The notes under the pieces were generated by a model that did not search any database, was not told the origin of the DNA, and saw nothing but the letters and a program-made list of their open reading frames with translations. Shown in pieces: positions 1-11,703 of a DNA stretch of 64,000 nt. Origin of the DNA: Canna indica (Eukaryota; Streptophyta; Magnoliopsida; Zingiberales; Cannaceae); contig CP136895.1 of the NCBI GenBank assembly GCA_034359265.1, positions 42,426,001 to 42,490,000 on the forward strand, given 5' to 3'. The stretch's first letter is position 1. Every line of letters begins with the position of its first letter. The position numbers and the translations under genes are program-made.

Positions 1-288
1 GTGTGCAAAATCATCAGTAAGCAAATCTTTTAGTAAATCAAAAACAAGTTTGTAAAATCTGAAAGAAAAAGCATCTCTATTCCTGTTCCTTGTTGCAAAA
101 GGGCCGAAGAGAAATAAAAAGATCCTATAATTGGAAGAAAATGCAAATTTTCACTGGAAAGACAAAAGTCAAGCTCTTATAAGTTATAAGAGTTGTTATC
201 ATAAAATCAGGTGATTACAACAAAGGATCAACAATCTTACTTATACTAACTTTAGATAACATGAAGGGAGAAAGACTTGCGATCGCAC
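1..288 (-). other. Part of intron 1 of the leftward left-edge gene
   Basis: On the minus strand a donor reading CAG|GTGCGATCG lies at 288-287, directly after the candidate first coding exon. The remaining sequence to the window edge is AT-rich with no convincing coding frame, as expected for the start of a first intron. The acceptor and the next exon are outside the window, so this reading stands or falls with the exon call. Confidence 0.35.
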
Positions 289-352
289 CTGGTTTTGCAT
301 TGGATGACATTCTATAGATGGATGATGTCCCACTGATCCAGCAATTTCCCAT
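289..352 (-). CDS. First coding exon of a probable RLCK-VII/PBL-like protein kinase (partial)
   Basis: Read leftwards, an ATG at 352-350 opens 21 codons plus one base and ends at a GT donor. The peptide begins MGNCW and is then rich in Ser. MGNC is the classic N-myristoylation (Gly2) and palmitoylation (Cys4) start of plant receptor-like cytoplasmic kinases of subfamily VII, which act at the plasma membrane beside immune and growth receptors. In that family a short first exon carrying the lipid-anchor region, followed by an intron, is usual. The kinase domain would lie outside the window, so the family is inferred from very few residues. Upstream is a plausible 5' leader with a TATA-like box near 642-651. 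Alternatives are another lipid-anchored protein or a chance start. Unlike the rest of the window, this segment is not bounded by transposon ends. Confidence 0.4.
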
Positions 353-652
353 TAATTCCTCTAGTTCAAAAACTATCAACACAAGTGATCACCAGCACAA
401 GATTAGCAGCAACACCTGAGAGATGAACTGAGAAGATCCTCGTAGAATATGGTACCCATAACTGGTGGGTTTAAGATAGGGAGGGGAGAAGGCAAAGATT
501 AAGCGAACTTAACATCTAAAGAAGCGTTTGAGCTGAAGTTTCAGTAACTAAAAATGGGACTCAGCCTTGGTGTATTTTCTGATCGATCGTGTGTAGGGTG
601 AGGGGAAGTAGATACCAAGAAAAGGGATTGGGACTAGTGCTCTTTTTATGGC
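353..652 (-). promoter_or_regulatory. 5' leader with two upstream ORFs and a TATA-like box for the left-edge gene
   Basis: Read on the minus strand, a TATA-like CCATAAAAAG lies at about 651-642, followed by a CT-rich leader (cttctcccctccctatc). Two short upstream ORFs precede the candidate start at 352: one at 515-471 (14 codons plus stop) and one at 459-403 (18 codons, MGTIFYEDLL..., ending CCC-stop). Upstream ORFs often reduce translation of the main ORF, but here that is only inference. The transcription start near 610 is a guess from the spacing to the TATA-like box. Confidence 0.35.
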
Positions 653-3634
653 TGCTTGACTCGCTTTCAGCTTTATTTGAGCTTGTGTATCATCTCATCT
701 TGCCGGGAAGTGGAGCAGAGTGGGTTGGACTTTTTTCCCTTGGTCTATTGCTCTTAATGATGAGATGAGAGCTGTGTAGGAGTGAGTGCCAGAGTGGGAT
801 TGTGGTGGTGGCCCAACCACTGTCATCCATGTTACTCGAGCTGGTCGGTAGTGGAGTTTGAGCTAGCAAAGGTTGCCTTTGAACTTGACGAAGCCTTCGG
901 TTAATGTTTTAATTAAATTCGGACCGCTCTCTGGACCGGTTGGAGATTGGTTCCCGGTCCAGTTGATCTGGACTAGAATGATCGAAACAGGTTCAGTCAA
1001 ATTAAATTTTCAGATAAATTGATTCGGATTTTACAACATTTGATCGGTTTGGGATGAGACCGGACCAGTTAAGGCTCGAATGGGAGTTTGTGCCAATTCT
1101 CGATCGTATAAGAAAAAAAAAAGGGCGCTTTTTTATATATGATTTTTTGGATAAGTATTTTAAAAAGTAATCATATTTATAAATTTAACCAAAATTAGTC
1201 AAAAAAAATATTTTTTTGACAAAGATTATCCTCGTTAAATCATTAATACTTGACTCGTATGATGAAAAAATATATCTATTTCAATAACCCGTCTAGGTGT
1301 CGATAACCCGAGATAATCCGTTCTTATGCCAATAAATAATAGACAATGACAACGCACTTCATCTTGGATGTCAACAACCCAGGACGACCCGGAAACACTC
1401 TGTTCATATGCCAACAACAACTCAACAAGGGATAAAGATAACACACCTCGCTTTGGATGTCAACAACTCAGGACAATCTGAAGAACTCATCCATGGTGTC
1501 GACAACTTGGGATAACCCACAATGGAGTCAACAACCCAGGACAAATTAATACAAAACAAGTAGCACTCATACTTATGTTGCTTGTGTGATTTTTGTTTGC
1601 ATTCAAATCTATTATATAAAAAAGAGGAGAATCTGGTTCATGTGAAAGATGATTGCGGGATTCTAAAAATGAATCGATAAAATCGCGACGCGAGATAGCA
1701 CATTGATCGGTGAGAGGTGGGGATGGGGGAGTAGCGAGAGGCGACTACCAATGATGAATTCGACGAAGAGAAAGAATAAGAGAGAGAGACATATGAGCTG
1801 GAGACGAAAGAAAAAGAGAAGATGACGAAGATAAATGATATTTTTGTTCAATTATATAAAATTTGAATTATATCACAAATCACTATAAAACTCCTATCAT
1901 CAAAAGGGTCCGTCCACGTAATTTCCGTAAAAAAAAAAGAGCCATTGAATTACTTTAGTTTTCGATCAAAAGCCCGGATAGGAATTTGTGCCAGTAATTA
2001 AAAGTTTATTTACTTTTTATGCATTTAGGAAAGTAAAAAAAAGGCATTGAGTGACCAAGTTTAGGCGCTTCTCCTGAGTCTTACGGCTTTGCTTGGGTTG
2101 GAGAAGAACAAAAAAAAACGCTGCCTTTTGATTTGATTGACTTGCTTTATAAGAAATACTTGGTTAATTAATTAATATCGACTCTTGACTTGATTAGTCA
2201 TTAGATAGAAAAAGACTTTTTAAAGTGAGGTTCTAAGGGCCCATTATAAAGTGTAACAATATCCTAAATAGACTTGTGATAGTGCGTTAGATAAAATTAT
2301 GATTATTATAGACTTTAATAAAGATGCGATAGTGCAAGCAGAAATATTCTAACTATTTGGAGTCACGAAACGGTAGCTTTTCTTCAATCTTGTGTAGGGA
2401 AATATCTCAAAAATATTCAAATCTTATCTATTGTATCATAATAGCCCATCATTATGAGCTCAAAGTTTCATTAACTTAATATTTGTCATGCATAATTACA
2501 GCAGCCCTTGTTATATCCTTCCTTTTTTTAATAATAAATTCAACATCTTAAAAAAGTAGAAGAAAGAATATTTTTACTATGATGATTGATGAACATTGTA
2601 CGATAAGTAATAAAATACAGTCATCAACCAACATTGAGGCAGCAAATTCTATCAGGGGATGCATGAATCATGCAGCATGATTACTTTTAGTTAGAATTAT
2701 TACAAATCTAGTTGTAATAAATAAAATAAATTTAATATTTTAGCGATCGACGTATTATATTTTATATTTACAGTCAAGATCAAAATGCTGCTAAATGGAT
2801 TGTAACTAAAAAACTTGTATGTATGAAATGCAAGCTGCAAATAAGGTTTATTTTCTTGTCAATTATATATATTTTACAACCAACCAAGTATTTATAATTC
2901 AAGCATATTTCTGGATAATTACGGGTAATTAAACAATAAATTTACATTGAAAATTTATAACATTTATTATTATATGCAAATATTATTTATAAATTTTAAT
3001 AACTTGCAAGTAATCAAATGCTCCCTTGATGAAAAAGAAAAATTCATCATCTACTAATTAATTTGATCAAAAAAGGATTTTAAAGATAAGCCATGACAAA
3101 CAAAAAGTTTTTATAAGAGTTCCAATAGCTCTTCGATCAAAATTTGCCTTTCACCAAATCTAGTAAGATATCCTAAATTGATAATAGGAAAGAGAGCTTT
3201 AAATTTTAAACTTTAATACAAAGTTAGTTATCATCTATCTTGGTTGTGTATCTCTCTTTGGGCGACTTGGTTTTGCTATTATGATTTGTCAGACCAAGCA
3301 CATAAAAAATTATAAGGGAAAGGAATTGCTCTATAAACAACAATAATTTTAGCGAAGTTGAAAACATAGAATTTAAAACATGGCTCACTTGATCAACTTG
3401 AGTAGCATCAACAACATATGTGATAGCAAAGAATTTACTTATAGGAGCAAGTAATATAATAGCTCAATGCAAGTATACAACAATTCTTAAAACTAGCCCT
3501 TATACATTAGAATGCTATCCTAAAGGAGGAAATTAACTAACTAAATATTATTAATTGAAGCTACATTTTCACTTGGGATTTGTTGGTTAATTTTTCCAAT
3601 TAGATCAATACATTTTGTTTGATTTCATACAATT
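653..3634. other. AT-rich intergenic DNA without a recognisable gene
   Basis: No reading frame here has a recognisable motif. The part next to the left-edge gene (653-1100) could hold its promoter. A group of degenerate repeats lies at 1296-1545. A purine-rich run occurs at about 1725-1840. From 2150 to 3630 the sequence is strongly AT-rich with many short A and T runs. No complete transposon termini were found, although old decayed elements may be present. Confidence 0.6.
1296..1545. repeat. Degenerate interspersed repeats with core GTCAACAACCCAGGA
   Basis: Five imperfect copies of a short motif of the form ggtGTCRACAAC(C/T)CRGGAYAA occur near 1296, 1366, 1456, 1496 and 1522. Spacing is irregular (about 25-90 bp). 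No coding frame or transposon end explains it. It could be a decayed minisatellite. Confidence 0.45.
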
Positions 3635-3659
3635 AATCCATTTGTGGTCGCGATGAAGC

Positions 3660-4299
3660 TCTGTCCCGGCTTGGTTTGTTGGGCCCTTGTGCTTACTTGG
3701 GCCCAATTGCCTCTTCGTGCTCTGTGTCTGAACCTAGTCAACATTTTGAAGCTTCTCTTCCCAGCTATCAAGGGTTATTAGGCGGGCCTCCTCTGATTGC
3801 TGGGCTGGTTCCCTTGCCCGACCCACCAAGCCTGGCTTTGCCTTTGGTGGATCAGGTCGGGGAATTGGATGAGGACCCGATATTGATGCCTCCAAAGGTC
3901 GCTGATGGTGCAGATTCTAATTTAAGAAAAATTTGAGCCACAAAATCTTCTGTTTCGATTCATCGCAGTTGCCGTCTCCTGGCAAAAACCAATCATTCTT
4001 CATTATTGAAGGCTTCTAAGAGAAAGGCAGTGCGAAATGAGGGTACCCTTGACATTGCTGATGCTACCTCTAAACCTGACATTTTGCATACTACTAGTTT
4101 GGGATCTCTCGTGGTGGATATGGGTGTTGCTCTGGATTCTACCTTGTTGCAAAAGGTGGATGCTCTGGGATTCAAGTTGGCTGCTAAGGAGGATTTGGTG
4201 ATCAGGGCTCAGGGCTCAGGGCTCAAGGCTCAGGTTTTGATTCCCTGTCAGTTATTCGTTGCGTAGTTTGGTTGTTTATCTTTTGTCATGTTTCACAAC
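3660..4299 (+). pseudogene. LINE ORF1 remnant (3' part)
   Basis: Two adjacent open stretches in different frames (about 3676-3936 and 4006-4266) encode Pro-, Ser- and Lys-rich peptides without a clear domain. One contains KASKRKAVRNEG, like the basic C-terminal tail seen before ORF2 in plant L1 elements. The assignment rests mainly on position: inside the LINE target duplications and immediately before the endonuclease, once CACTA-1 is removed. No zinc knuckle is visible. Stops and a frame change show it is decayed. Confidence 0.55.
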
Positions 4300-4302
4300 T
4301 TT

Positions 4303-4690
4303 CACTACTAGAATTGTCGTCATCACCGACACCTCAAGCCGTGGATGCACCGTCGGTGACAACTATCACGGACGGCGTTAGCTGTGGCAAAATGCTGTCA
4401 CTGATGTGCACATCTCAGATAAGTTGTAACAACCTCTCCCAGCCATCACAAGTAATCATCAGCGACAGCCACGGGCGCTGTCGCTGATTTAAATACATCA
4501 GTGACGGTTGTAGGGGGCTGTCACTGATATAAACAGATCAGCCACGGCTTCAGGTCCTCGGTGATATTATTAGCAACCGTGATATTTGGTGCTGCCTAGT
4601 CCATTAGCCATTTACGATAAGCTTTCAGCCATGACTTAGTGATAATCGATCATGGGTAAGCCGTGGCTGAAGGTATATCCTGTAACTGAA
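4303..4690. repeat. Left subterminal repeat region of CACTA-1
   Basis: Within about 390 bp of the end there are many direct and inverted copies of motifs such as GTCACTGAT, ATCAGCGACAG, GCCGTGGCTG and CGTCGGTGAC. In En/Spm such subterminal repeats are the binding sites of the smaller transposase-associated protein and are needed for end pairing. The right end carries related motifs. Confidence 0.75.
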
Positions 4691-4957
4691 AAAAATAATT
4701 TGTTTGTAAATTCCTATATATAATGATATTTATAGATTATAATCTATTTTCAATCATAGATTACAACCAGAAAATATCATACACATGCATTTGAAACCAA
4801 ACATACAAGTTTTACATAAATATCATCAATCTAAGCCTCAAATCGGAGGCAAACAATTATCAAAATATAATATATATACAACCATAAGTATATAAACAAC
4901 TATCAGTATATAAACAAGTATCAAAATATTAAGAAAATATAATAAACCAAAATCTCA

Positions 4958-6624
4958 CGGCTGCGGTGGAGTCGACAGCGACAGGGTCGGGAGCGTCGAT
5001 TGGGTCGAGGAGGACGACGACTGCGACATCATCGGTAGAAGGCCAGAGTGAGACACAATTTGAGTGATGAGTGCCTGCATGTTCTGCATCTTCTGTCTCA
5101 ACTCTTCATTCCTCCATCTCTGCTCCTCCATCGCTAGCCTTTGCTCCTCCATCGCCTATCTCTGCTGGGTGAGCTCTGACTCCAAGGCCGCTATCCGGCT
5201 CTGGTCCTATGCCCGAGATGTTGAGGGCCGCTCACCCGCAGCTGGACAAGTTGGTACCCCAAGTGGCCCGAGCACGACGCGTGCATGACCACTGTCTGTA
5301 AAGTCATAAACACGACCGTGCTCCCAGCCACCTGCGACCTCAACCGAAGCTCTTGCATCGAACTCCCCCAGTGTGCCTCCACGCTCGATCATAGTCCTCG
5401 TGTATGTTTCCTACACGTGTTTATATTTTAAATATATATAAACTATAAATAAAATTATGTAAATCAAATAGACATAAATACTTACCATTATGATCGAGGC
5501 TCTGCTATTAACGTAGTCCTCCGCTCCTCGTCGATGATGGTGGGTGCGCTCAAACACCTCCATCATCGATGGGTGTTGGACGGTGTTGTCCTCCACCACA
5601 TGCATCTTACATTAGAAAACAAATACATTAGTATCATTATACACAATATATAATTTAATTAAAAATAATTAAATTATACATACCATTCGACGCTCATGAA
5701 CCATAAAAGACACGAAGCCACTAGTGTGGTGCGCCCCGTGCCATCCCCCTCGAACATGCGGTTTCTCGAAGCAGTTCGGGAGATCTCCTACCACTCAGGC
5801 GTGGCCCACCGCTCAACAAGCTGGTCCCACACAGGGCCAGGAATCCACTTGGGGGTGTGTCCCCGAGTCTGCCCTATTTGTGAGGCCCCCAACCGTCTCA
5901 TCACAGTTTGACGAGCCTGCTAAAGCAGCCCGTTATAGCGAGCGCAGCCAACACGCTCCCATGCAACCTCAATAGAAGTGGTCTGGTCCTCCGGCCATGT
6001 ATAATGAGCCTGTAAATTTTTTATTATTATTACCGATCAATATTTAACATTAACATTAATTTAATAAATATACTTACCGAGAACTCTCGCTACATTAAAT
6101 CTATATGCTCACGAGGCACGTGAAACCATATAGGCCACGCCCCGTGCATAAATTTTCGGATCGTCCCCGCTATCGTGCGGGGGACGTCCTCCTGCTCAAA
6201 TCAACACCAAATGTAAATTCATATTATGATATTTTAAATTATAAATAAGTTATAAGAAATAATTAATGCATATACTTACCGTCTTCCGCGCACACTAACT
6301 GCTCTGTGCGGTTTACCCTCGGTGTGGTGGAGGGATCTGTTAGGCCCTCGTGGCCTACGTTTGGAAGACGATGGTCCTGGATTTGCGGAGGGTGGCGGAG
6401 AGATGGTAGCTGGAGGTGAGGGGATGATGGCTAGATCAGATGGGGGAACGGTGAACAGATCTGGTGGGGGGATGGTGGTTGGAGGTGGGGGGATAGTGGC
6501 CAAAGGTGAGGGGATGGTGGCCGGAGGTGGGGGATGGTGGTGGAAAACGAAGGATCAGTGGGTACAGGTGGGGCAGGTGGTAATCGTCGGGGGGTCCTAC
6601 GAGGAATGCCTCCTCCGGAACTGA
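4958..6624 (-). pseudogene. Transposase_24 (PTTA/En-Spm, TNPA-like) gene, decayed
   Basis: Read leftwards it matches the five-block structure of the CACTA-2 homologue at 29468-31003. A Pro-rich first exon ends at a GT donor near 6277. Exon 2 (about 6200-6075, containing MHGAWP and REFS) ends with donor TCG|GTAAGT. Exon 3 (about 6012-5690) contains YTWPEDQ, exon 4 VFERTHHH (about 5605-5490), and exon 5 carries EVAGGWEHGRVYDF then a Glu/Arg/Gln-rich coiled-coil region and a Ser/Thr/Pro-rich tail ending at 4958. In-frame stops interrupt exon 2 (before REFS), exon 3 and exon 5, so no full product is possible. Family members are the second protein of CACTA elements and bind subterminal repeats. 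The Gly-rich frame on the opposite strand over exon 1 is a shadow. Confidence 0.8.
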
Positions 6625-6722
6625 TATCTCAAATCATAGCTGTAAAAAATTAATATAATTAAATTATATATAATAGATTAATAGATATATTTAATAATTG
6701 AATATATACCTCACATTTACAA

Positions 6723-9700
6723 TTATTCGTCATCGTCATAATCATCATCAGTGTAATACTCTTCTTCTTGTTCTTCTGTATTGGAATCTTGAAATTCTTC
6801 TTCTTCTCCCTCATCATCAATCTGTCCTTCCTCAACTTCATCATCGTCATCATCAACGTATTATATTTCCAATTGAACTAACTCCGTGTCATCATCCTCG
6901 AGTATTGGACTAACTCGTTCCACTTCGGAAGGATCATCTTCTCGATAGAAATCATCTATTGGCTCATTCTCTCCAACTACCGGGTTAATTTTTCCTTTGG
7001 CTTTAGTCTTACAGACTACACGCCAAATTGCCCTATCTTTCTTTCGAGACGGATACTGCATATAACATACTTGTTCAGCTCTTCACGCTAAATTGACCTC
7101 GACCAGCTGTTTATACTTTGGATGAACTCTCATGCCCCTATCGCTTGTATCAAACCAATGACATTTAAAAAGGGCAACTGATTTACATTCGAAAAATTAA
7201 AATTCTATGACTTCTTCCAATAGTCTGTTAAAGTCAACATCACATTCAGCATACGTTGTTCCTTTGACGCAGACCCCGACATTCATAGTCTTTTTTGTAG
7301 ATGAATATTCAAGTGTGTGAAATTTATATCCATTAACAAAATAACCATTATAACACTGTACAAATCATGTCGGTCCGCTAGCAAACTCAAAGATTTGGTT
7401 ATCTATTTCGCATCTGTGTTATAAGCTTGAAACCAATTAGGGAACCCACGATTCCGTAATCTTTCTAATTCCTCATCGCTGTACATTGAGTATTTTGTCA
7501 CCATCTCAATGTCAAATATTTCAATGAACTTTTCAATATCTAGCTAGACAGTTTAGTAAAACGTACAAGTAGGCCAAATGGTACTCTTCGTCGTTTAAGA
7601 ATCGAGACGGACGAGAACCCAAAGCACGATCGGGGTAACAAAAGATATTTAAACAACCATCTGATGGTCGAGCTGTCCCGTTGTCATTTCACGGAAGATG
7701 ATTAAGTCTTGCCATGATGGTTGATTCAAAATAAAATGAGCAGAATATTGAAATATCTTGAATTATATATGCTTCTGCTATGGAACCTTCAACTGCCGCA
7801 GTGTTCTTTATTGTTTTCTTCATACGATTCATGTATCTTTCAAATAAGTACATGCACCGGTATTGAATGGGGCCACCAACTCGTGCCTCGTATGCCAAAT
7901 GTATCGATAGATGCTCCATTGAGTCAAAAAATGCACGAGGGAAAAACTGCTCCAGCTTGCATATGATTTCAACAATATTATTTTCAAGTGTTGACATATC
8001 TTCGACTCGAAGTACATTTGGACAAATGTTTCTGAAAAACATACTTAATTCTGTCAATGGACCCCAAATCTTATCACGTAGATGATCTCGAAACGCAACC
8101 AGAATGAATCTTTGCATGGATAAATGACAATCATGGCTCTTCATGCCCGATATTTTGCATTCATCGACGTTTACACATCGAGATAAGTTTGAGGCATATC
8201 CGTCAAGTAATCTGAGTTCTTTGATCCATTGATACACATCTTTCATCTGTTGTTTATTTAACACATACGACGTCTTTGGCTTATGAAGTCATCTGCTGAC
8301 CTATTGCAACTCTAACTCAGGCCTCTTACAAAGTATTTTCACATCATGTTGAGCCTTTACATTATTTTTAGTTTTGCTGGAAATATCCATCACAGTCTTA
8401 AAAATATTATCAAACATATTTTTTTCAATGTACATGACATCCAAATTATGTCGAATAAGTAATGTACTCCAATACGGACATTCCCAAAAGATATTTTTTT
8501 TCACCCAGTTATGTGTTTGACTAAAGCTTGAAATTCTTACATTTCAACCAAAAGTAATCTCTGGAAGCAATTGAACATGTGCTAACATCTGTTCACCCGA
8601 CAACATCGGTGGTGGCTCATCTCTTTCGACTCTACCCTTGGTAAATTTGTCGTGATTCCTTCGATACTGATGGTTAGATGGTAGGAACCGACGATGACAA
8701 TCAAAGAAGGAAATTTTTCGACCATTCTTAAGACTGGATGATTTTGAGTGTTCCATGCAATACGGGCAAGAGAGTTGCCCATGCGTGCTCCAACCAAACA
8801 ATATACCGTAGGTCGAGAAATCATTGATTGTCCATAATATAGCAGCTCATAAAGTAAAGTTTTGCTTTCAATGACAATCATAAGTGACAGCTCCCTCAAC
8901 CCACAATGTTTTCAGTTCATCAATTAGGGGTCAGAGAAATACGTCAATTTCTTTTCGAGGACCCCTAGGACCCGGAATAATTATCGAAAGATAGATTTCA
9001 TACACATTGAGGGCGGCAAATTATAAACTGTTAACAGCACTGGCCATACTGAATACAGAGTTGCCGAATTACCAAACGGATTAAAACCATCTGTGAAAAA
9101 TCCTAACCTAATATTTCTAGTATCCCTAGCGAATGTAGCATCTATCCACATATTTCCATACTTCACTATCGGATGGATGAGTCATTACTGTATCATCACG
9201 ACTTCTTGCATGCCAACTCATATAGGGGCAGTCTTTTCCAACATGAATAACCTTTGAAGCCTCGGTGTCAGTGGAAAAAATAGAAGCAACTTAAAGGGGA
9301 TATTTTTTTATCGGACTGATTTATTCTCCTTGTAAAGAGGATGTTCATATACCGGGCATGGCTCCAACTATGCATTTTCTTTATAATATAAAATGTAGTT
9401 ATTTGGGCACGCGTGTATCTTTTCATACTCAAGCCCTAATTTCCTCATCAACTTTTTTGTCTTATAAAAAGTTGGCTCAAACTTGTTATTTGGAGGTAGC
9501 ATACCATTGATAAAGTCTGCAATCCGATCAAACGCAACCCCGCTGATATTATAATCAAACTTGATGCTAAGGAGTTGCATCATTGCCGAAAATCTAGTAT
9601 AATTAGGACAATTCTCTTACAAAGGTTCATCGGCAGCTTTCAACATCTCGTAAAATTCTTCAGCCTCCTTATTCACAAATTCAATCTATATCGCAGGTTT

Positions 9701-10170
9701 TTCTTTAGTGACTTCAACTGTCGTAGTATTTGGTGGCACTACCGTCTCAGTAACTGACTCAACATTATCATTATATGGAATTGTCCTCCAAGACTATCCA
9801 GAATTATTGTTCTATAAGGATTAGGTGGATTGGAAGAAGAAACACCAGTAAAAGAAGATTCACTATGAGTTTGAACAACAGGATTGCTCTACGTCCCGAC
9901 TTGACGTGACTCTCCGTGACAATTCTATAGAAAATATCTTGGTGTGAATCTTTTTGTATACAGATACATTGTGACAGTTTCCCGATCCAAAAATCTTATG
10001 TTCGAATATTTTTGACACAAACATCGGATTTTATCACCACTAACAAATTTTTGATTCGAGTAAGCAAAATTTAAGAAGTAAGTTACGCCTACTTGAAATT
10101 CGTCTGTTATAGCTCCACGATGAATTCGTCGGTACATCCAACTTCGATCGCCCGACTTGTTCTGTCAAAA
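6723..10170 (-). pseudogene. TNP2-type CACTA transposase, decayed
   Basis: Alignment by eye to the intact 1166-aa TNP2 of CACTA-2 runs over the whole length. The N-terminal Transpos_assoc region (MYRR..., 10137-9925) is followed by AMMQLLSIK (9583-9368), the Transposase_21 region with FTDGFNPFG (about 9120-9060) and STHGQLSCPYC (about 8790), then the DUF4218 region (8264-7689, FERYMNRMKK) and the DUF4216 region (about 7250-7050). It ends in a very acidic tail whose stop is at 6725-6723. Several stops and frameshifts split it, for instance a one-base loss just before the first block and a stop after LVQLEI near 6860. The protein would have been the catalytic transposase. Confidence 0.85.
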
Positions 10171-10243
10171 AGTGGATAATATCTTCAGTTAATATCTTTA
10201 GGTGGGATGGTCCTATTCGATTCGGGATTTATGTTATATATTC

Positions 10244-10413
10244 ATATTGCACTTAGTATTTCTTGTAGTCATTAACTTCATTCTAAATTTCGGCAGCATC
10301 TACCTATAGTTCTCCGAATACGCATATCATCTGGGTGCGTATCGGAGAACAAGGGAGATACAAGCCAAAATTTAAAAATTAATAATGACTAAAAGAAATA
10401 AACTAAGTGCAAT
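10244..10413. repeat. Foldback (inverted repeat) upstream of the CACTA-1 TNP2
   Basis: Left arm begins TATTGCACTTAG and right arm ends CTAAGTGCAATA. The centre is GTTCTCCGAATACGC, an 11-base loop region, then GTGCGTATCGGAGAAC. The arms are imperfect in the outer half. The same structure, with the same core stem and loop, lies at 34641-34814 in CACTA-2 at the same place relative to TNP2. Confidence 0.8.
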
Positions 10414-10614
10414 ATAAATAACTATGTTCCCAAATTATCCAATTAGGGATAATTCATGGGTTGTACGTCGTATAAAATATCATTTACTTCATTTACACGA
10501 ACATACAACCCCATAACGGATCTAAGATTTTGCAAAATTAAAACATGACTCGTCGATGCATATGTGAAACGTATCAACTCGTCATGATTAATTTATTTTC
10601 TAAATTTCTGGATG

Positions 10615-10820
10615 CCGGTACGAGTCCACAATGGACTATTCCAGCGCGAGTCCAAAGTGGATGATTCTGACGCGAGTTCACCGTGGATGAGTTGGCCACG
10701 AGTCCACAGTGGATGATTTCATCGTGAGTCCACCGTGGATAATTTTGCCGCGAGTCCATAGTGGATGATTTGACCGCGAGTCCACAGTAGACGATTTCGG
10801 TGCGAGTCCATAGTGGACTC
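10615..10820. repeat. Minisatellite of ~27-30 bp units (CGAGTCCACAGTGGATGATT)
   Basis: About eight imperfect units with core CGAGTCCACAGTGGA, separated by bases of the form tgattttgccg. It lies about 450 bp upstream of the TNP2 start. CACTA-2 has a minisatellite at the matching place (35041-35213) with a related but different unit, CGCGTCCGAAGTGGACGATT. Each unit has a small palindrome (TCCACAGTGGA). Confidence 0.85.
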
Positions 10821-10859
10821 GCGCCGATAAAACAAATTAACATTAAACCCAAATAAACT

Positions 10860-11337
10860 AATTAATAATAATTAACTAATTAATTAACAATAATTTAACT
10901 AATAAACAATAAAAGCTTAAAAAAATAGGGTTTAATTAAACCCTAATAGCATGGTTTAACCCTAATCAGATTAGGGTTAAACCCTAATCCAAGAATTAAG
11001 TAGAGTAGTCGGGTGGTGTCGGCTACTTCTGTATTGGGGCCGATTACCATCGTCCCCAAATCATGACGCCGGCATGGACGTTGGTGCAGAGGGCCGGAGA
11101 AATCTGGTGGGGAGAGGAGGGAACACAATAACAGGAGATCAAGATGTGGAGAGGAGGAGGTGCTTAACGGTGGGGAGAGGGACACCGACGACGACTGATA
11201 GTGGCGGCAACAGGCAGTGACGATAGGCAACAGCAGCGATGGACGGTGGCAGCAACAGGCGACAATGGCGACAGTAGAGAACAAAGAGGAAGAAAGAGGA
11301 ATGGTTGGGCGCGAAGGCAAATAAATAGGATTTTCAT
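10860..11337. other. CACTA-1 DNA between minisatellite and subterminal repeats
   Basis: This holds AT-rich DNA, two copies of a TTAGGGTTAAACCC-like motif near 10950-10990, and a GC-richer stretch (11000-11330) with frames rich in Ser, Pro and Leu. None has a recognisable domain. In CACTA-2 the matching stretch (35220-35650) is also GC-rich and non-coding in appearance. Confidence 0.5.
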
Positions 11338-11700
11338 TGACGGCTCGCCAACCGTCGAAAAATCGTGAATTATTAATTTTAATATATATCATCGACGGCT
11401 GACCCTCTCTATGTCGTCGGTGAAGAGTGTTTTAATTTTGCGCCGCATTCGTGCCATTAATTAATAAGTGACGACCGTTTCTAGCTGTGGCTAATGATTT
11501 ATTCATATCACTAATGGCTCTCATGCCCTCGCTAAGCCGTGGCTAATAACTTATTTCATTTCGCGCCCCATGCGCGCCATCAACTATGATTTGGTTACAT
11601 CAACCACTGTTGCTGCGATTGTCGGAAAGCCGTGAATTATTCTGACGGCGTAGGTGGCCGTCGGTGATCCCCGTGGTTGATGTGGTATATTCTAGTAGTA
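11338..11700. repeat. Right subterminal repeat region and right terminus of CACTA-1
   Basis: Motifs such as CGACGGCT, GTCGTCGGTGA and GCCGTGGCTAAT recur in direct and inverted orientation, ending at TTCTAGTAGTA. They mirror the left subterminal region. The last base is A where G is expected. Confidence 0.7.
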
Positions 11701-11703
11701 TTT

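Larger units (their letters stand above)
4303..11700 (-). mobile_element. CACTA-1: En/Spm-type DNA transposon, decayed, inserted in the LINE
   Basis: The left end is CACTACTAGAAT and the right end, read inward on the other strand, is TACTACTAGAAT. The 3-bp duplication TTT flanks it at 4300-4302 and 11701-11703. The outermost base of the right end has changed from C to T (plus strand TAGTA instead of TAGTG). Inside, both genes point left: a TNP2-type transposase remnant (6723-10170) and a Transposase_24 gene remnant (4958-6624). Subterminal repeats lie at both ends. Length 7398 bp. The host sequence joins across the insertion into LINE DNA reading towards WNVRGL, the start of the L1 endonuclease. 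Both transposase genes carry stops and frameshifts, so it could move only with help, and the altered end may prevent even that. Confidence 0.9.

Noticed and set aside
260..319. An 18-codon plus-strand peptide starting ATGAAGGGAGAAAG
   Set aside because: Very short, without context, and overlapping the better-supported minus-strand exon and donor.
6322..6624. Glycine-rich protein on the plus strand
   Set aside because: It is the antisense of the Pro-rich first exon of the Transposase_24 pseudogene.
11000..11392. A Ser/Pro/Leu-rich gene in CACTA-1
   Set aside because: Composition-driven frame without a domain, in a region that is non-coding in the matching part of CACTA-2.
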